Source of the DNA: Drechslerella dactyloides
Lineage: Eukaryota; Ascomycota; Orbiliomycetes; Orbiliales; Orbiliaceae
NCBI GenBank assembly: GCA_020064725.1
Contig: JAGTWJ010000017.1
Location: forward strand, 620,001-684,000
DNA length: 64,000 nucleotides
Direction: 5' to 3'
Shown: positions 51,037 through 63,141 of the stretch, piece after piece
Numbering within the stretch: position 1 is the first letter of the stretch
How the letters are laid out: the number at the start of each line of letters is the position of its first letter
The notes under the pieces: model-generated
The model's database searches: none
Told to the model about the DNA's origin: nothing
What the model saw: only the letters and a program-made list of their open reading frames with translations
Program-made: the position numbers and the translations under genes

Positions 51037-54000
51037 TTACAGCCAAAGCCTATAAGTAGCGACCTCGAAAGCCCGAACCGTGACCTCCGCCTGCCAACTG
51101 TCTCCATCAGCGCTCTTGACAACCTCGATATCCTCCAAGTCGTCCTCGAGGACATTGCACTTCGTCACCCGCTTCACCTGCCACTTGCTGTTGATCACTG
51201 CTCGGCTCTTGCCTCCCATCGCGTCGAAAATCCGGATCACAACGCTATTCCCCTTGCGCTTCACGATCGCTAGGTCTCCGAACTCCTCGTCATCCTCTCC
51301 GCGCTTCACGTGGTCCAAGATGATATTCTTCGCTCCGGTAAGCCACACGCCATCGATCGCCACAGAGGCGCCCGGTTGCGCATACTGTACGCGCACAGGG
51401 TTATTCAAATCGTAGCCGGCGCGGACGACACGATGGTCGAGTGGTCCCTCGTGCGGCGCGATGGCATAGCGGATCTTGTGGTGACCCATGTCGGCATGTG
51501 CGTCCGGTGCCTTGGGTGCACGGATCATGCTGAGGCGCATGACGTTGCCGGCGACGGCGAACCCGTACTTGCAGTCGTTCAGGATTGCGACACCGTATGT
51601 GTGTTCGCTGAGATCGGCCCATTTATGGCAGCAGACTTCGAATTTAGCCATATCCCAGGATGTGTTGTAGTGTGTTGGACGGCGGACAATGCCGTATTGA
51701 CACTCGTAGGAGGCCTGGTTCAAGATGCAATAGTGTGAGTGGTGCTCGAAGATCGAGGTTGTTGTAGTTATCAAGAGCATCGGGACTGCATACCTCAGTG
51801 TTCTTGATGTCGACTGGGAACTCAACCTTCAAGAACTTCATCGTCTCGTGCCACTCAACGTCGCACTCAACCGTGATCAGGCTCAGCGCATCCACGGATG
51901 ACATGGATGCGTCGTCTGCATCAATCGACAGGGTTGACTTGATCCAACTGTCCTTGCTAATCTGGGTTTCGATAAGGATCGATGCCCGGTGTGGCCCGTT
52001 CTCCAAGATGGACACCTTGCCTGGCGTGAGCGGCTTGCGCGTGTTAAGGTGGTATACTTCGACCTGATGTCATCACACACGTCAGTATTTGGCCGCGATA
52101 GAGATCTTCGGGAGAGGAACTCACATCCCAAGCCTGCCAGAACAGTGGCTTGTCATCCATGATGACATACTGGTTCGCCTTTTTCCCTGGCGGAATCAAC
52201 TCTCGGCCAACCTTCGTGTCGTAGAGACTGGTGATCAATCCACCATCAACCTTCACATTGAACCTCGAATTCTTCATCTCGAAAATTCCGCCACCAACAT
52301 CTTTCACGGAGACACTTGGCTGATCGTTCTGAAGAACTCTACCGGCACCGAATCCATCATGTTGGACAAAGGTCAACTTCTCTCCAACCATGGCAACCTC
52401 AGTCCTCTTCCATCCGTGAGTGTTGATCGAGACTGGCTGCAGCCCAGAGTCAGGAGAGCCCCCGACGCCCAAGGCGTTAAGTGCATCTTTGATCAGCTTC
52501 TCGCCCTTCTTGAAGAATGCATCGAACATCTTATCCGCATCCTGGTAGACCATCTCGATTGAACTTCCAGGCAGGCAGTCATGGAAGTGTGAAAGACACA
52601 TATTCTCCCATAGATCGTCAATATCCTTCTTGGGATACTTGTAGTTCTTGTTGGCGAGACTAGCATGGGTTGCCAGGTACTCGATATCGTGTAGCAAGAA
52701 CTCGCCCTTGCGCACATGCCATTTGGTCTTCGATTGCGTCGTGTATGTCCCGCGGTGAAGCTCGAAGTAGAGTTCGCCATACCAGGTCACGAAGGACGTT
52801 CCCTCCGCCACTCGCTTCTCGAGTGCCGCGAAGAATTCATCGACCGAGCTGCCCATATGGACGCGCGGCAGAAGCCCAACTGTCGAAGTTATACCAAATT
52901 AGCCTATCCGCACCCTCATACCCCTCCAGAATATCAAAAACATACCGGTATCAGACATGCCCCTCAGCCGTCTGAGCTTCTCCAGCATCTCAGCAGTCGG
53001 CCCACCACCGCCATCGCCCTTTCCGAATACCAACAGGCTAGTGGAATCCTGATCCATGCTCTTATGCTGCGAGACACTCCTCTTGACGTCCCCAAAGTGC
53101 GCGTCGGCCGTATAGGTCTCGCTAGGCGGCATGTGGCATAGCACCTGACTGCCGTCCAAGGCAACCCAGTTGAACGTCGTATGCGGGAAGCTGTTGATGT
53201 TATTCCAGCTCAGCTTCTGCGTGAAAAAGCGTGTCATGCCTGCTAACCGACACAATTGGGGAATCTGCGCCGAGTAGCCAAACGTGTCCGGCAGCCAGAA
53301 CGTCTCACAGCGGCTTCCGAAATGGCTCTCGAAGAACCGCTGCCCGCAGATGAATTGCCGCACCAAACTTTCTCCGCTCGGCATGTTGGTGTCATGCTCG
53401 ACCCAGCTGCCACCGATCGGTTGGAACTGGCCGGTCTTGACCTTCGCCTTGACCTTGTCGTACAGCAACGGGTAGTATTGCTGCAGCCACTTGTACTGCT
53501 GTGCCTGACTGCAGGAGAACCGATGCTCCGGGTACTGCTCCATCAGCGCGACCTGGCTGCTCCAGCTTCTCGCCACTTTTCTCTTCGTTTCATCCCATGG
53601 CCAGAGCCAGCAAGTGTCGATGTGGCAGTGTCCCGTGCCGAACACCAGTGGGGTCTTGTCCGACTCGTAGACCTTTGACGAGTCCCTCAGGTTACCCAGG
53701 TACTTGGCCGCGATCTCTCGTCCCTTGAGGATGGAATCCTGGTCGCCGACGACAAAGGCATCCATGATCTGTGTCGCGACCTGCAGGGCCTCGTGGCTCT
53801 CCCATCCGCTATCGGGGAACTCCCTCGCCGCATCACCAATCATCCAGAAATCGTAGTACAGCGCCAGCGCCTCGACGTTTGGCACGACGATATCAGCCTC
53901 ATGCAGATTGAAGTAATTGTTCATATCCGGCGGTGCGATACCATTGGTATTGCCAAACATCCGGTTGCACGCTAGTTCAATGTAGAGCAAGTGTGCCTTG

Positions 54001-54555
54001 CCGTCCAGCCAGTCCTTGGGAATCGGCCACTTTGTGCGCTCGCCACCGCCCGTGAGGCCCTGCAGCGGACAGCCATCTTCAGACCAGACCATGCTCTCGC
54101 AGTCGGCGTCCCAGCGGAACTCGACGGTGCCCTTGTCCCGCATTCGCTCCGGGACCGTCAGGTGGACGCGGAACCAATGGGTGGACCACGACGGGCCGAA
54201 CCACTCGCCCTTCTTGGACGGCCGGAACTTGGATTTCGTGGCATCAGCAAAGGTCGGGCGGTCGAGGTTCGGCGCGGACCAGACTTCGAGCTTGACATAT
54301 TTCGCGTCGGCCTCGCGGTCCGAAACATACATACTATAAATTCATACGTCAGCACTCGTGACTATGCGACTTGGAGAGAAGAGAGGTAGAATGGGAGGCT
54401 GTTACGCACGCAGGGAGACTCTGGGCCTCATACTGTCCGCCGGCTGTGAACTGTCGCAGGCGGTCCAGGTAGATGTTGTGAATCTGCTGACCCTTAGGGT
54501 CGGTCGCCAGCTGGGGGTACTCGGAGCTGCGCATGGTTCTGGTCTCTCCGCCCAT
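51037..54555 (-). CDS. AMS1: GH38 alpha-mannosidase (vacuolar/cytosolic AMS1 type)
   Basis: Predicted exons (minus strand): 54555-54410, 54333-52946, 52879-52125, 52063-51794, 51714-51037; all phases close to 1078 residues, normal for the AMS1-type family. It removes alpha-linked mannose from free oligosaccharides; in yeast the enzyme reaches the vacuole by a direct cytoplasm-to-vacuole route, consistent with the absence of a signal peptide here. Zinc-binding HIDTCWLWPWDE lies near residue 286 and the nucleophile Asp is in WLPDTFGYS near residue 398. The mid-domain (DTNMPSGESLVRQF) and the beta-rich C-terminal domain (PTHYNTSWDMAKFEVC, GVAILNDCKYGF) are intact. The ATG at 54555 was used; the ATG at 54534 is an alternative. 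Its neighbour at 55162 runs on the same strand with a 0.6-kb gap. The enzyme appears functional. Confidence 0.95.
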
Positions 54556-55161
54556 TACGGTGCAGCAATTGGACACTACGATTCTCTAGCCTTCAATTCG
54601 GTATCGACGATTCCGCGATTCGGGGTAGTAGGAAGTACTGTGCGATGTAAGAAAGATGGATAGGCGGATTGCGGGGAAATATGTCGCGGATGTTCTCGTG
54701 CCACCTAAACGAGCCGGACGGCGACACACCGCGGGGTAGCCTCCCGCTAGCCATATGCGGCGTCATACAATTGTCATCTCGTCGAGAACGTATCTTAATA
54801 CAACCTGCAAATGCTTAGGTATCTACAAGACTGGTGATAGTGGTAAGTCCAGGTAGGTAAGTAGGTAAACACTGCTCTAATCGCAGCCGTACATACGTCT
54901 AAACTTCAAACCCGACAAGCTGTACACGCCAAATCGCAAGCATCAAGTACAGCGCAGCAATATGGATACAAAAAAAACAACAGACACTTCAAAAGCAAGT
55001 GCGCCAGCCTATTTCATGATGGTACCTACCAATCCAATCCGATAACTTCCAATATAGACACCCCACCGCCCGCCGTATATACCCCAGCACCCCGCGTTTC
55101 TATCCATACCGCCATCCTGACGTGCGCCTACATTTCGTGCGTGTCTGGCTCGCCATCCACA
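54556..55161. promoter_or_regulatory. Spacer upstream of alpha-mannosidase
   Basis: This 0.6-kb gap must hold the promoter of the alpha-mannosidase gene and the 3' end of the DUF726 gene. A short run of AGGTAGGTAAGTAGGTAA repeats lies at about 54852-54869. I see no clear TATA box. Confidence 0.4.
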
Positions 55162-58100
55162 TCACTCAAAGCTCAACGTCATCTCGCCTTCCTTCCCAAA
55201 CTCGTCTTCCTCCTCTTCCATCCACGGATTCTTGGGCAGCGGCTTGTTACTCGCCGCACTGATCCCCAGCCCGCTGGCACTGCTCACGCTCCCCTTTCCA
55301 CCATGCCCATACCCGCTATATCCGCTGCCCGCACTCGGAGTCGGGCTATGGTATCCCAAACTGCTCGTCCGCTTCGGTACCGTCCCCGTTGCGTTCTTGT
55401 TCAGCACGGGCAGGGCCCCTCCACCCGCGCCGGTACTCCACTCGTTCCGCCCATCGTACGACACGCGGGGACTCGCCCCGGTACTGCTGAGTGCCGGCGA
55501 GGCGCCCCTGACGACTAACGACGACGTCGGCGCAGCGCTCTGTCCCCAGTAGCTCGCCGCGCGCTTCTGCTCGCCGCTTTTCTGTTTTGGAGGTGGTGGC
55601 GGCGGCGGCGCAGCGCCATAGTCGTACTTGTCTTCCCATTTGGAATCCTCAAATGTCATCTGTACGTGCCCTTCTTCGTGCCCGAACTCGTCTTCGTAGC
55701 TGTATCCCGCCCAGGGACTCCGCGGCTCCAGCGAGCCGGAGCTGCCGCGGTTCGCGCGTATGTTGCCGGTATTCTTCGCGACCTCCGGGGAAGGCGACAC
55801 GGCGCCGTTTGACATGGCGCCAGATGCCGTCAGATCCATGACGGACGAGTTTCGAGACTGCGTGGCCGACTTATCCGCGCTATCCTTCCGGCCGAATATG
55901 CCAAAGCTGAAATTCCGCGAGGACCGCGTCGTGCCGGATGGGCTGGCGGTGCTCGAGATCGAGCCCTTCTTGCCCGCTGTCGCCGGCCGAGACCGGTTGA
56001 CGCTAACGGAGTCCATCCCGTTCTCGGATCCGGTAGGCGTCGCTGATGTTCGTGCCAACGTCGGCCGAGAAGTGATCTCTGATCCTCGTCGTTCCTTGTT
56101 GTCTTTGTCTTTTGCTCGCTCTCGCTCTTCGATTTCCTGCAGCGCCAGCTCTCGTCTGATCGCCTCCACATCGAACAGCACGTTATCTTTTTCATCCAGT
56201 GAATCGCGGAACCCAGCATCCGAGCCACCAGTTACAGAGCCGCCGGCACCGGCATCTCGCTGCCCTTCCTCAGCGTAAACCTCCCAGTCAGCCTTCTTTG
56301 CAACGTCCTTATTCCGGCCGAACAGCCCCCATTTTCGCTTCGTCGGCTCCTTCTCAAGCTCCTTCCGCGCCGCCTCGATCTCGCTAATCAGCTCGATCTG
56401 CCGTTCGCGCAACTGATCCGGGTCCGCCTCCTCGATTTCCGAAAACTCCTCAGACAAGACCTCCCAGTCGACTTTCTTCAGCAGCTTGGGTATCGCCGTC
56501 CGGTACGCCATATGGCCCTCGACAAACTCCGTGCAGTCCAGGTTCTCAAGTCCGGGTACATTCTCAATCGGCGCCAGCCCCGCAACCCTGCCAATGCCAC
56601 CAGACGTCGCACGGAACAAATATCCTAAATGTCAACCCTAGCATCAGCGTCGCTGCCCCGTAATCACCCCCAAATACGTGGAAAGTTGTCTTATACGCAC
56701 CTAATATCCAATCGTTCCTGCAATACCCGTTCACGAACCGTCCCCGGACGATAGCACTCGTCGCCATAAACTCATCCTGGTTAATCACAACCGGACTCCC
56801 AAACATATACACATTTTGCACCAACCCATGCGCATTGCGCTTCGCCAGCTCCAGCAGACACGAGTATATCACCCGCGCCCCCAGCGAGAAACCAACGAGC
56901 GTGACGGGGCGCACACCAAGATTCCGGTGCATCAGCGTGTCGGCAAGGATCAATCCGGACGCCCACGCGCGGTCCAGCGATACGTTCCACGGATTGTCGA
57001 GTAGGTACGACAGTTTGGTGAGGATGAGCGGTACTTGCAACGATGCCATCAGCGCCATGAGCACCGTGCTGCCCAGCACCTGCTGCAGCGACTGCGTGAG
57101 AACCTAAATTCACCAACTCATTAGCGCGAGAACGTAAAACTCCCATATATGACACCAGAATGAAGGCCCACCTCTGTAGCAAGAATATTGATCGTCTGAC
57201 CCATACTCTGCATCATCTCCGGCTCCCACAGCACGCTGTAGATATCGCCCATGACCGGATCGACGGTCGAATACGGCAGTCTGACGTCGTCCTCCTTACC
57301 GTTCATCCACCCGGAAATCGTAACGATAAGGTTCACCCTCTTATTATTGTACAGAGGCCGAAACTCAAACACCGACACGTTCTTCGTCCGCCTACCCGCC
57401 GCTTTCCCAGCGATCGCACTCCCAGACAATGCAGCAGTGGTCGTGATGAGCGCTGCACCGCCGGTACCACCCAGAAACGCGCCGGTAGACGTGATTCCAA
57501 TGGTCGTGAAGCCGGCCGCTAAGCCAGCGCCGATGACCGGCGCGAGCAAACCAGCCGACAAACCGATGACAAGACCACCGCCCAGCGTAGCAAGTCCCAT
57601 CATCGCGTACCGCATATTCCGCGCTCTCTTAGCGCGATCCTCTAGGATATCGGACTCGTTCCAGTTCTGCGCAGCGCTCTCCTGCATTTCCAGCGCATCC
57701 GTAACCTTCTTCTCAAACTTGCAAATGTCAATCCACGAAATGGACAGGTGCTTGCCCACGAGCTCGAGCAGCGTGCGCGACCGCGCATCATAGACAGAGT
57801 CCGAGATGAGGACGAGGAACAGATCGCAGAGTACCGTCCACCTGATATCGATGTCGAGTGTCTTGCTGTCGGGGAGCTGGCTGGGCATTCTAACGGCGGG
57901 AAGTTCACCGGTCATGTGCTCGTCGTACGCTGGGGGGCTCTGATCGCCGTATAAATAGCCGTCTTCGGAGTCTCGCTTGTCGAGAGAGTTGTCCCTGCTG
58001 CGGGTTGGAGATTTGATGCTGCCGACATCCGTTGGGCGTGGCGATGTAGCCGAGCCGATCGATGTCCTGCTCTCCGCGGCCATCGGGTTCTTGACTCTCG

Positions 58101-59768
58101 CGTTCTTCATCAGCGTGGGGGTCAAGTCCGATGCGACGACGCCATGCTCCGACAGCTGCTCGATCATGATTTGCTCTACACAATATCCGTCAATTAGCCC
58201 GCGAGGATCCCACACGTATAAACCACAAACCACTGCAAGAGTGGAGAATGGATTAGAACATGCATACCATCAGGATTGATATCCATATGCTTGTACAGCC
58301 GCACCATCACAATCTGACTCCACATCTTCATATGCTCCTTGCCAATACCGATGCTCTTCCTCGCCCAGCTCTTCTTAACCTGGCCCATCTTCTCCAGCTC
58401 CTGCCGCATCTCCATCATCGCCAACTTGCACAACCCGACATACGCGATCCTCTGACCCTCGGTCAGCAGATCCTTCGTCGTCTCCAGCTGGCTGAGCGGA
58501 TTGCGACTGTAATCATCTTCCTCCTCGGTCTCTTTCCAGAGGTATCCCGTGTTCTCGTCCATGGATGTTGCCGATTGCGCGTCTTCGTCCATCTGCACAC
58601 GCGTGTAGCCTTTCGACGCGCCGCCTAGCGTGTCTTCGCCGTTACCTTCGTCTTCAGAAACGTTGTTGTATTCCTTCGCGACGAGCTTGCCGTTGTCATC
58701 GTAGATGTCATAGGGGGCGTAGGATGGCATTTCCTGCCATTCGCCGGAGTCGCGGCGCGCCGGACCGGTGGCATCGGCATCGGCATCGGCAGCATCGGCG
58801 GGTGCGGATTGCTGGTGAGACCAGGAGGATATGGTAGGTTTGGCATCGGACGTCGGTGTAGATGCGACAGCTGTAATGGGATTGAGCGGTGAGGCGGTGG
58901 GGAAGTCCTTGTTGGTCTGAGAGAAATTTCGAACGTGGTGAGAGGTAGGAGAGGTCGGTGTCGCTACGGCGACGGGATCTCGAGGTGATTGTATGGGTTT
59001 CGCAGTAGCAGGCGGTAGATCCGATGTAATGAGCGGGGCTGGCGTCGTCGTCGTCGTCGATTCCGACTTGCGTTCCTTGGAGGCCTCGTTCGCCGGACTC
59101 GGGACCGGTTCCGTTGTCTTGGGCGGCGGTTCTTGCGGAGTAGTTACAGCTACAAGTGTAGCTTGTGAATCCGTGGGTTCCGAGTCATCCGTCGGCATCG
59201 AGGCCGTCTCGCGCTCAGGTATGGTATCCTTCAACGACGGTGGGTTCGTCGGCACCGGCGAGGGAGCAGCATGTACCGTCGATGGTTTTCCCTCCGACAC
59301 AGGCACACTCCTGCTCCCGATCCCGATCCCTGCCGTCGTAGCAACAGCAGACGCCGTCGCGATAACCGTAGGTGAAAACTCCAGGGACATCCGCTCCACC
59401 GCCCGTTCACCAATCGAGACACCTCTATCTTCCTCGCTCTTCCCCTCAACCTCCCTCGTAGGGCTACCCGTCGTCCGCGAGCTGGCATCATCATCCCTTC
59501 TCTCCCGCTCGCTCAGAGCATCTTCTTCCCCGTCCGAGCTCTCGGCATGTATCGCTATCGGCACGGGCTTGAATACAGGTAGGCCAAAGTCGTCCAGCTC
59601 CGGCTCCTCGTCCTTCGCCACGGCCGGCGTCGTCACAGGTATCCCGGAGCTGGAAGCCGACGTCGTCACCGCCGGCAGGTCCACGGTCTTCGGCGTGAGT
59701 ATCGAAGCCGGGGTCGCGGCATCGTCGGCAGCTGCCTCTGTCGAAAGAGGCGGGTGCTGTAGCGACAT
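55162..59768 (-). CDS. DUF726 / TMCO4-family alpha/beta-hydrolase-fold membrane protein
   Basis: Predicted exons (minus strand): 59768-58268, 58175-57172, 57103-56701, 56624-55162; all phases close to 1456 residues. Residues 1-350 are Ser/Thr/Pro-rich and disordered, with an Asp-Ala repeat coded by GGCATC units. The DUF726 region begins around residue 430 (LTEGQRIAYVGLCKLAM). A Gly-rich hydrophobic region (about residues 690-770, MMGLATLGGGLVIGLSAGLL onward) probably spans or inserts in a membrane. A catalytic-type elbow VGFSLGAR (Gly-x-Ser-x-Gly) lies near residue 900, followed by VYMFGSPV. The last 450 residues are again Ser/Pro-rich with a polyproline run and an acidic end. The family is conserved in fungi and animals but its substrate is unknown. 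It is on the same strand as the alpha-mannosidase gene. Confidence 0.92.
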
Positions 59769-60276
59769 GTCGTCGATCCTGGGCTCTCGACTCTCGGCAG
59801 GCCGAACTGCAGCAGGGGAGAACGGCGAAACAAGACGTCGTATGACCTACCGGCCGTCTGTTCGCTGTGCCTAGTTTCGTTGAGTATGCCGGCGTGCGTC
59901 CGAGTGCTGACGGAGGTTTCGATTTCCAAGCTTGACTGTGAGCTGGAAAAGTCAACCTTGGTAGGGTGCGGAAGCGAATACGCAAAGGGTCCGATCGATG
60001 CGAGCTCGAGGGGGCCCGACACCAAGGAAAGAACAGGCCGTCAATTGCGTGAAAAGTCGTCAACGTAGGACTCGAGATGTATCGGATCGCGTCTCGTTCA
60101 AGGGCGTCGCCGTCGTCGTGGTCTAATGTAGAAGGATGCACAGCGGAGGCATGGCTGGAGGAGATATTATTTTGTCATCAGGGACGAGGGAGGTGGGTTT
60201 GAGCTAAAGTTACAGATTATAATTACGTGGGATGGGGCTTGGAATGCTGACCGCCTTCCGGCTTGGTCCCACCGGC

Positions 60277-60305
60277 CGCTGGCTGGCTGGCTGGCTGCTG
60301 GCTGG
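60277..60305. repeat. (GGCT)n microsatellite
   Basis: Several tandem CTGG/GGCT units with one imperfect unit, in a GC-rich block reaching to about 60318. Confidence 0.8.
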
Positions 60306-61216
60306 GCGGCCGGCTTACCTGGGAACACCCCCAATCTAACATAGTAAGATCATCTTTATAACTCCCGTCCGGTCGCAGCTTGTGGCTCTGCAGTGGTATA
60401 CGCCTCGGACTTCATGGATTCATTCATTCACGGGCTGTTGCCGCACGGCGGTCCGGAGCGTCTTCATCGCGGCCCCGTCTTCAGCCCTCGATTGTCAGCC
60501 CCGGCGGTCGAGATGTCGCACCTGAGCTTGTGCGCACTCGTAATCCCCGGCGGGGCGCAAGACAGTCCCAGACAGACCCCGGCCACCAGCACACGAACAG
60601 GCCTCATGGTCATGCGGCTCTACCCGGAACCGGAGCGACGCCGGCCAGCTGGGTCTGGGGTGTGACTTGGTATCACGGAACAGATCAGATGAAATCTTGA
60701 TCACCTCAGGCCGGCATCATGTCGCCTCGTCACCTTGTAGATATCTACGGGGTACTGTACATACACAGAAGGTTATAAAAGTAAGTCAGTACTTAAAGTA
60801 CTGTGGCGCAAGTTTTAAATCGTGTGCTTTTATTGCTTTTCCATGCAGGGTTTGTTTCTCTCCTCTCTCATCGCAATCCAATCTTCTCGCATGTATGTTA
60901 ACTCGAATAAACAACCTCGTTTAATCCATCGAATCAAACCCTCAAGCCGTCAATTTTAGTTATGGAATCAAAATCCGATGTGATAACCAACTACACTGTA
61001 CTTTGTTTATTTATTCACCTTGTGAACTTAAACCTGTAAAGACAAGCTTAAGGATCCCATTTAAGAAGCTTTAGATCCCATTCGGGTAACAAGTCCATGT
61101 TTTCGAATTACTCTTTTCTCAAAAGTATCTAAATACATGCCCGACTGCAAGGAGGGGTTTTGTTAAACCATCGATTAAGCACTTAAACAACTTGAGCATT
61201 TTTTAAGTATAGTTGT

Positions 61217-61296
61217 GGGTGTCAGGCTAAGCAGGCAAAAGATGAATACCAGATAGTCTGCAGTCTAGCAGAGCATATAAGAAGGTACTGACACCC
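61217..61296. mobile_element. 80-bp element with 9-bp terminal inverted repeats, copy 1
   Basis: The segment begins GGGTGTCAG and ends CTGACACCC, a perfect 9-bp inverted repeat. A near copy sits at 61517-61585, sharing the internal blocks GGCTAAGCAGGCAAAAGAT and GCAGAGCATATAAGAAGGTA. It is too small to code for anything. It could be a tiny non-autonomous foldback element or a repeated regulatory cassette. Confidence 0.5.
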
Positions 61297-61516
61297 CTCT
61301 GTGCTCGTAAGACTAGATGTCTAGATGGTTTTTGCCTGCCTGGCCGTTGTAGTGCAGAAAAGTGCGGTAGTTATGCCTTGTGCGCGTGTGTGTGCGTTGC
61401 ACAGTTTGCAGCTGGATGTTTGCAGCTGGTAATTGCCCGTTTGGGGCTAGCGGGGATTCCCTGCACGTTTAGCTTGAGCAACAACACCAGGCCACCCGAG
61501 CTCATATGCTCATAAC

Positions 61517-61585
61517 CTGTCAGGCTAAGCAGGCAAAAGATGGATATCAGAGAGTCTGGCAGAGCATATAAGAAGGTACTGACAG
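61517..61585. mobile_element. 69-bp element with 7-bp terminal inverted repeats, copy 2
   Basis: Begins CTGTCAG and ends CTGACAG. It matches the copy at 61217-61296 apart from a few substitutions and the loss of about 11 bp near its middle. The similarity stops at the inverted ends, as expected for a discrete unit. Confidence 0.5.
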
Positions 61586-61774
61586 TGGGGGTACCGGGTG
61601 GGGGGAAGGATCTACTAAAAGGCATCGTTATATCTGGAAGCAGATCTACTCTCTGGTCACAGTAATTGTAAAATTGACAGTGTCAAGCTACTATGGTCTC
61701 GGAAAGCTGAAAGCAGCCCCACTGGCATCCCAGAGCGAGACCAACTTGAAGTATATTAAGCAAGCAAGTACCAA

Positions 61775-62148
61775 GTACCTAGGTAGGTACTTACCTAGAT
61801 ACTTACTTACTTAGTACAGCCCGGGGGGGCATGTAGATCTATAGAAATGCGAATCCGCTAGCTTTGATGAGGACCTTGAGACTGCTATTGGAAAACCCAA
61901 TTCTTCATGATTAGCTTTTTTCAATAATAATAAGCACCAAAAAACAAAAGATATTCCACACCTTTTTTGTATGTCACCAAAAACAACCTGGTTTTGTGGC
62001 TGGACAGGGTTGTTGAGGGGATCTTGAGAGTATCGCTATAACCAGAGACCGCTCTCGGTAACCTTATAGAACTGACGACAGGCTTTTTTATCTGCCAAGA
62101 CTCCGCATTTCTACATGCCCCCCAGCTGTACATACTTACCTAGGTACC
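61775..62148. mobile_element. MITE-like inverted-repeat element, about 370 bp
   Basis: The two ends are imperfect inverted repeats. The left arm (about 61775-61850) runs from CCTAGGTAGGTACTTACC through GTACAGCCCGGGGGGGCATGTAG to GAAATGCGAAT. The right arm (about 62101-62148), read in reverse complement, gives GGTACCTAGGTAAGTA, then GTACAGCTGGGGGGCATGTAG and GAAATGCGGAG. The left arm carries extra ACTTACTTAC and ATCTATA insertions. The inside is AT-rich and non-coding. This fits a non-autonomous DNA-transposon derivative. A target-site duplication is not clear; the exact ends are uncertain because of the TACC/GGTA repeats. Confidence 0.55.
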
Positions 62149-62212
62149 TATATATAGCTAGTCTCGAAGCCAGACAGCCCAGATATATAGCTTTGCTGAG
62201 CTGCAGCTGTTA

Positions 62213-62346
62213 TGCCTGCCTGCCTGCCTGCCCATCCACCCGCTTGCTTGCTTGATTGGTTGCTCGCTTGAGCTTGCTCGCTTGGCGCTTGCCGGCTTGC
62301 GGCCTATCTACCTGCTTGCTTGCTTGCCTACCTGTCTGTCTGTGCG
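62213..62346. repeat. Degenerate TGCC/CTTG/TGTC tetranucleotide tract
   Basis: A tract of about 135 bp made of TGCC, then GCTT/CTTG, then CTGT units, interrupted by short unique pieces. Typical decayed microsatellite DNA. Confidence 0.75.
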
Positions 62347-63017
62347 TGTAGCTTAAAGTACAGCAGACACCTTGCAATCTCTTGACTGTACGGCCGAAAA
62401 ATAATCAGGCATGGTAGCGTGCAGCTGTGCAGTTGGATTTAAGTGCTGCATCGTGGCCTTCAAGTTTGATCTTTGCTACGTATACTCCCCCACCCGGCTC
62501 TAAATACTTGAATCAAAAGCCCATTGATTGCTGGTCTGACGGGCAACAGACCTGTATACATGTACTAACTCCCGTTGCCTTTCGGACAGCTAAAGATAGA
62601 TCCTCGCCGAGGTGCTCACGGCTAGCTTCGGGGACGCAACCCTCCGAGCTTGGCTCACGGCTTTTAGATTCAAACTATTCTGTACCACCAAGAACAATTT
62701 CCGTTCTAGTCTCGGGGACGCTGTCCGTTCTTCTCGGATATCGGCTATGTTAACTATTTCCCGTGAGGGGCCATGCATGTATCCGTCCCCGTCTGCCCCC
62801 TCCATCAATGGGGCTAGCGAATAAGGTTATGTTTGCAGCATATGCACCTTACGTCAGTAAACACCGGAATGTTGAAATCGGGAAGTCTCAAAGTACTGGC
62901 GTCGACGCGCGTCTTTGTTGAGAACCTGTAAGAAATCGGACGCTAGTACGTTGATCAGGATGAGGGGCAGATTAAGTGCTGGCTTGCTAGCTACCCCGCA
63001 CACAGGATGCCGAAATT

Positions 63018-63024
63018 TATAAAA
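63018..63024 (+). promoter_or_regulatory. Probable TATA box of the lectin gene
   Basis: TATAAAA lies 118 bp upstream of the ATG at 63142 and is followed by a GC-rich stretch. Position and sequence fit a fungal core promoter of a strongly regulated gene. Confidence 0.5.
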
Positions 63025-63141
63025 GCGGGGCCGATCCGCCCATTGATGTCGATTTTGATTTCCTATCAGATCTGTTCTACATTACTCTCGACATTCTCCA
63101 GATAACTTTTGATACAAAACTTCAATTATATAACATTCAAA

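Larger units (their letters stand above)
59769..63141. other. Repeat-rich intergenic stretch, 3.4 kb
   Basis: Upstream DNA of the DUF726 gene (59769 to about 60200), then simple repeats, two short inverted-repeat-ended elements and a MITE-like element (listed separately), then the promoter of the lectin gene. No coding feature is supported. Confidence 0.5.

Noticed and set aside
51310..54389. Several plus-strand frames of 130-160 codons
   Set aside because: They are antisense to the confidently identified alpha-mannosidase exons.
58993..59874. 293-codon open frame on the plus strand
   Set aside because: It lies antisense to the Ser/Pro-rich first exon of the DUF726 gene, where GC-rich codons leave the opposite strand open. 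Its Val/Gly/Ser composition mirrors that bias.
59491..60141. 216-codon minus-strand frame overlapping the DUF726 start
   Set aside because: It is out of frame with the gene and has a Ser/Arg/Pro-rich, chance-like composition. It could be an overlapping upstream frame if the 5' UTR is long, but nothing supports that.
60277..62346. CRISPR-like array
   Set aside because: The repeats are microsatellites and inverted-repeat elements, with no regular spacer structure, and the genome is eukaryotic.
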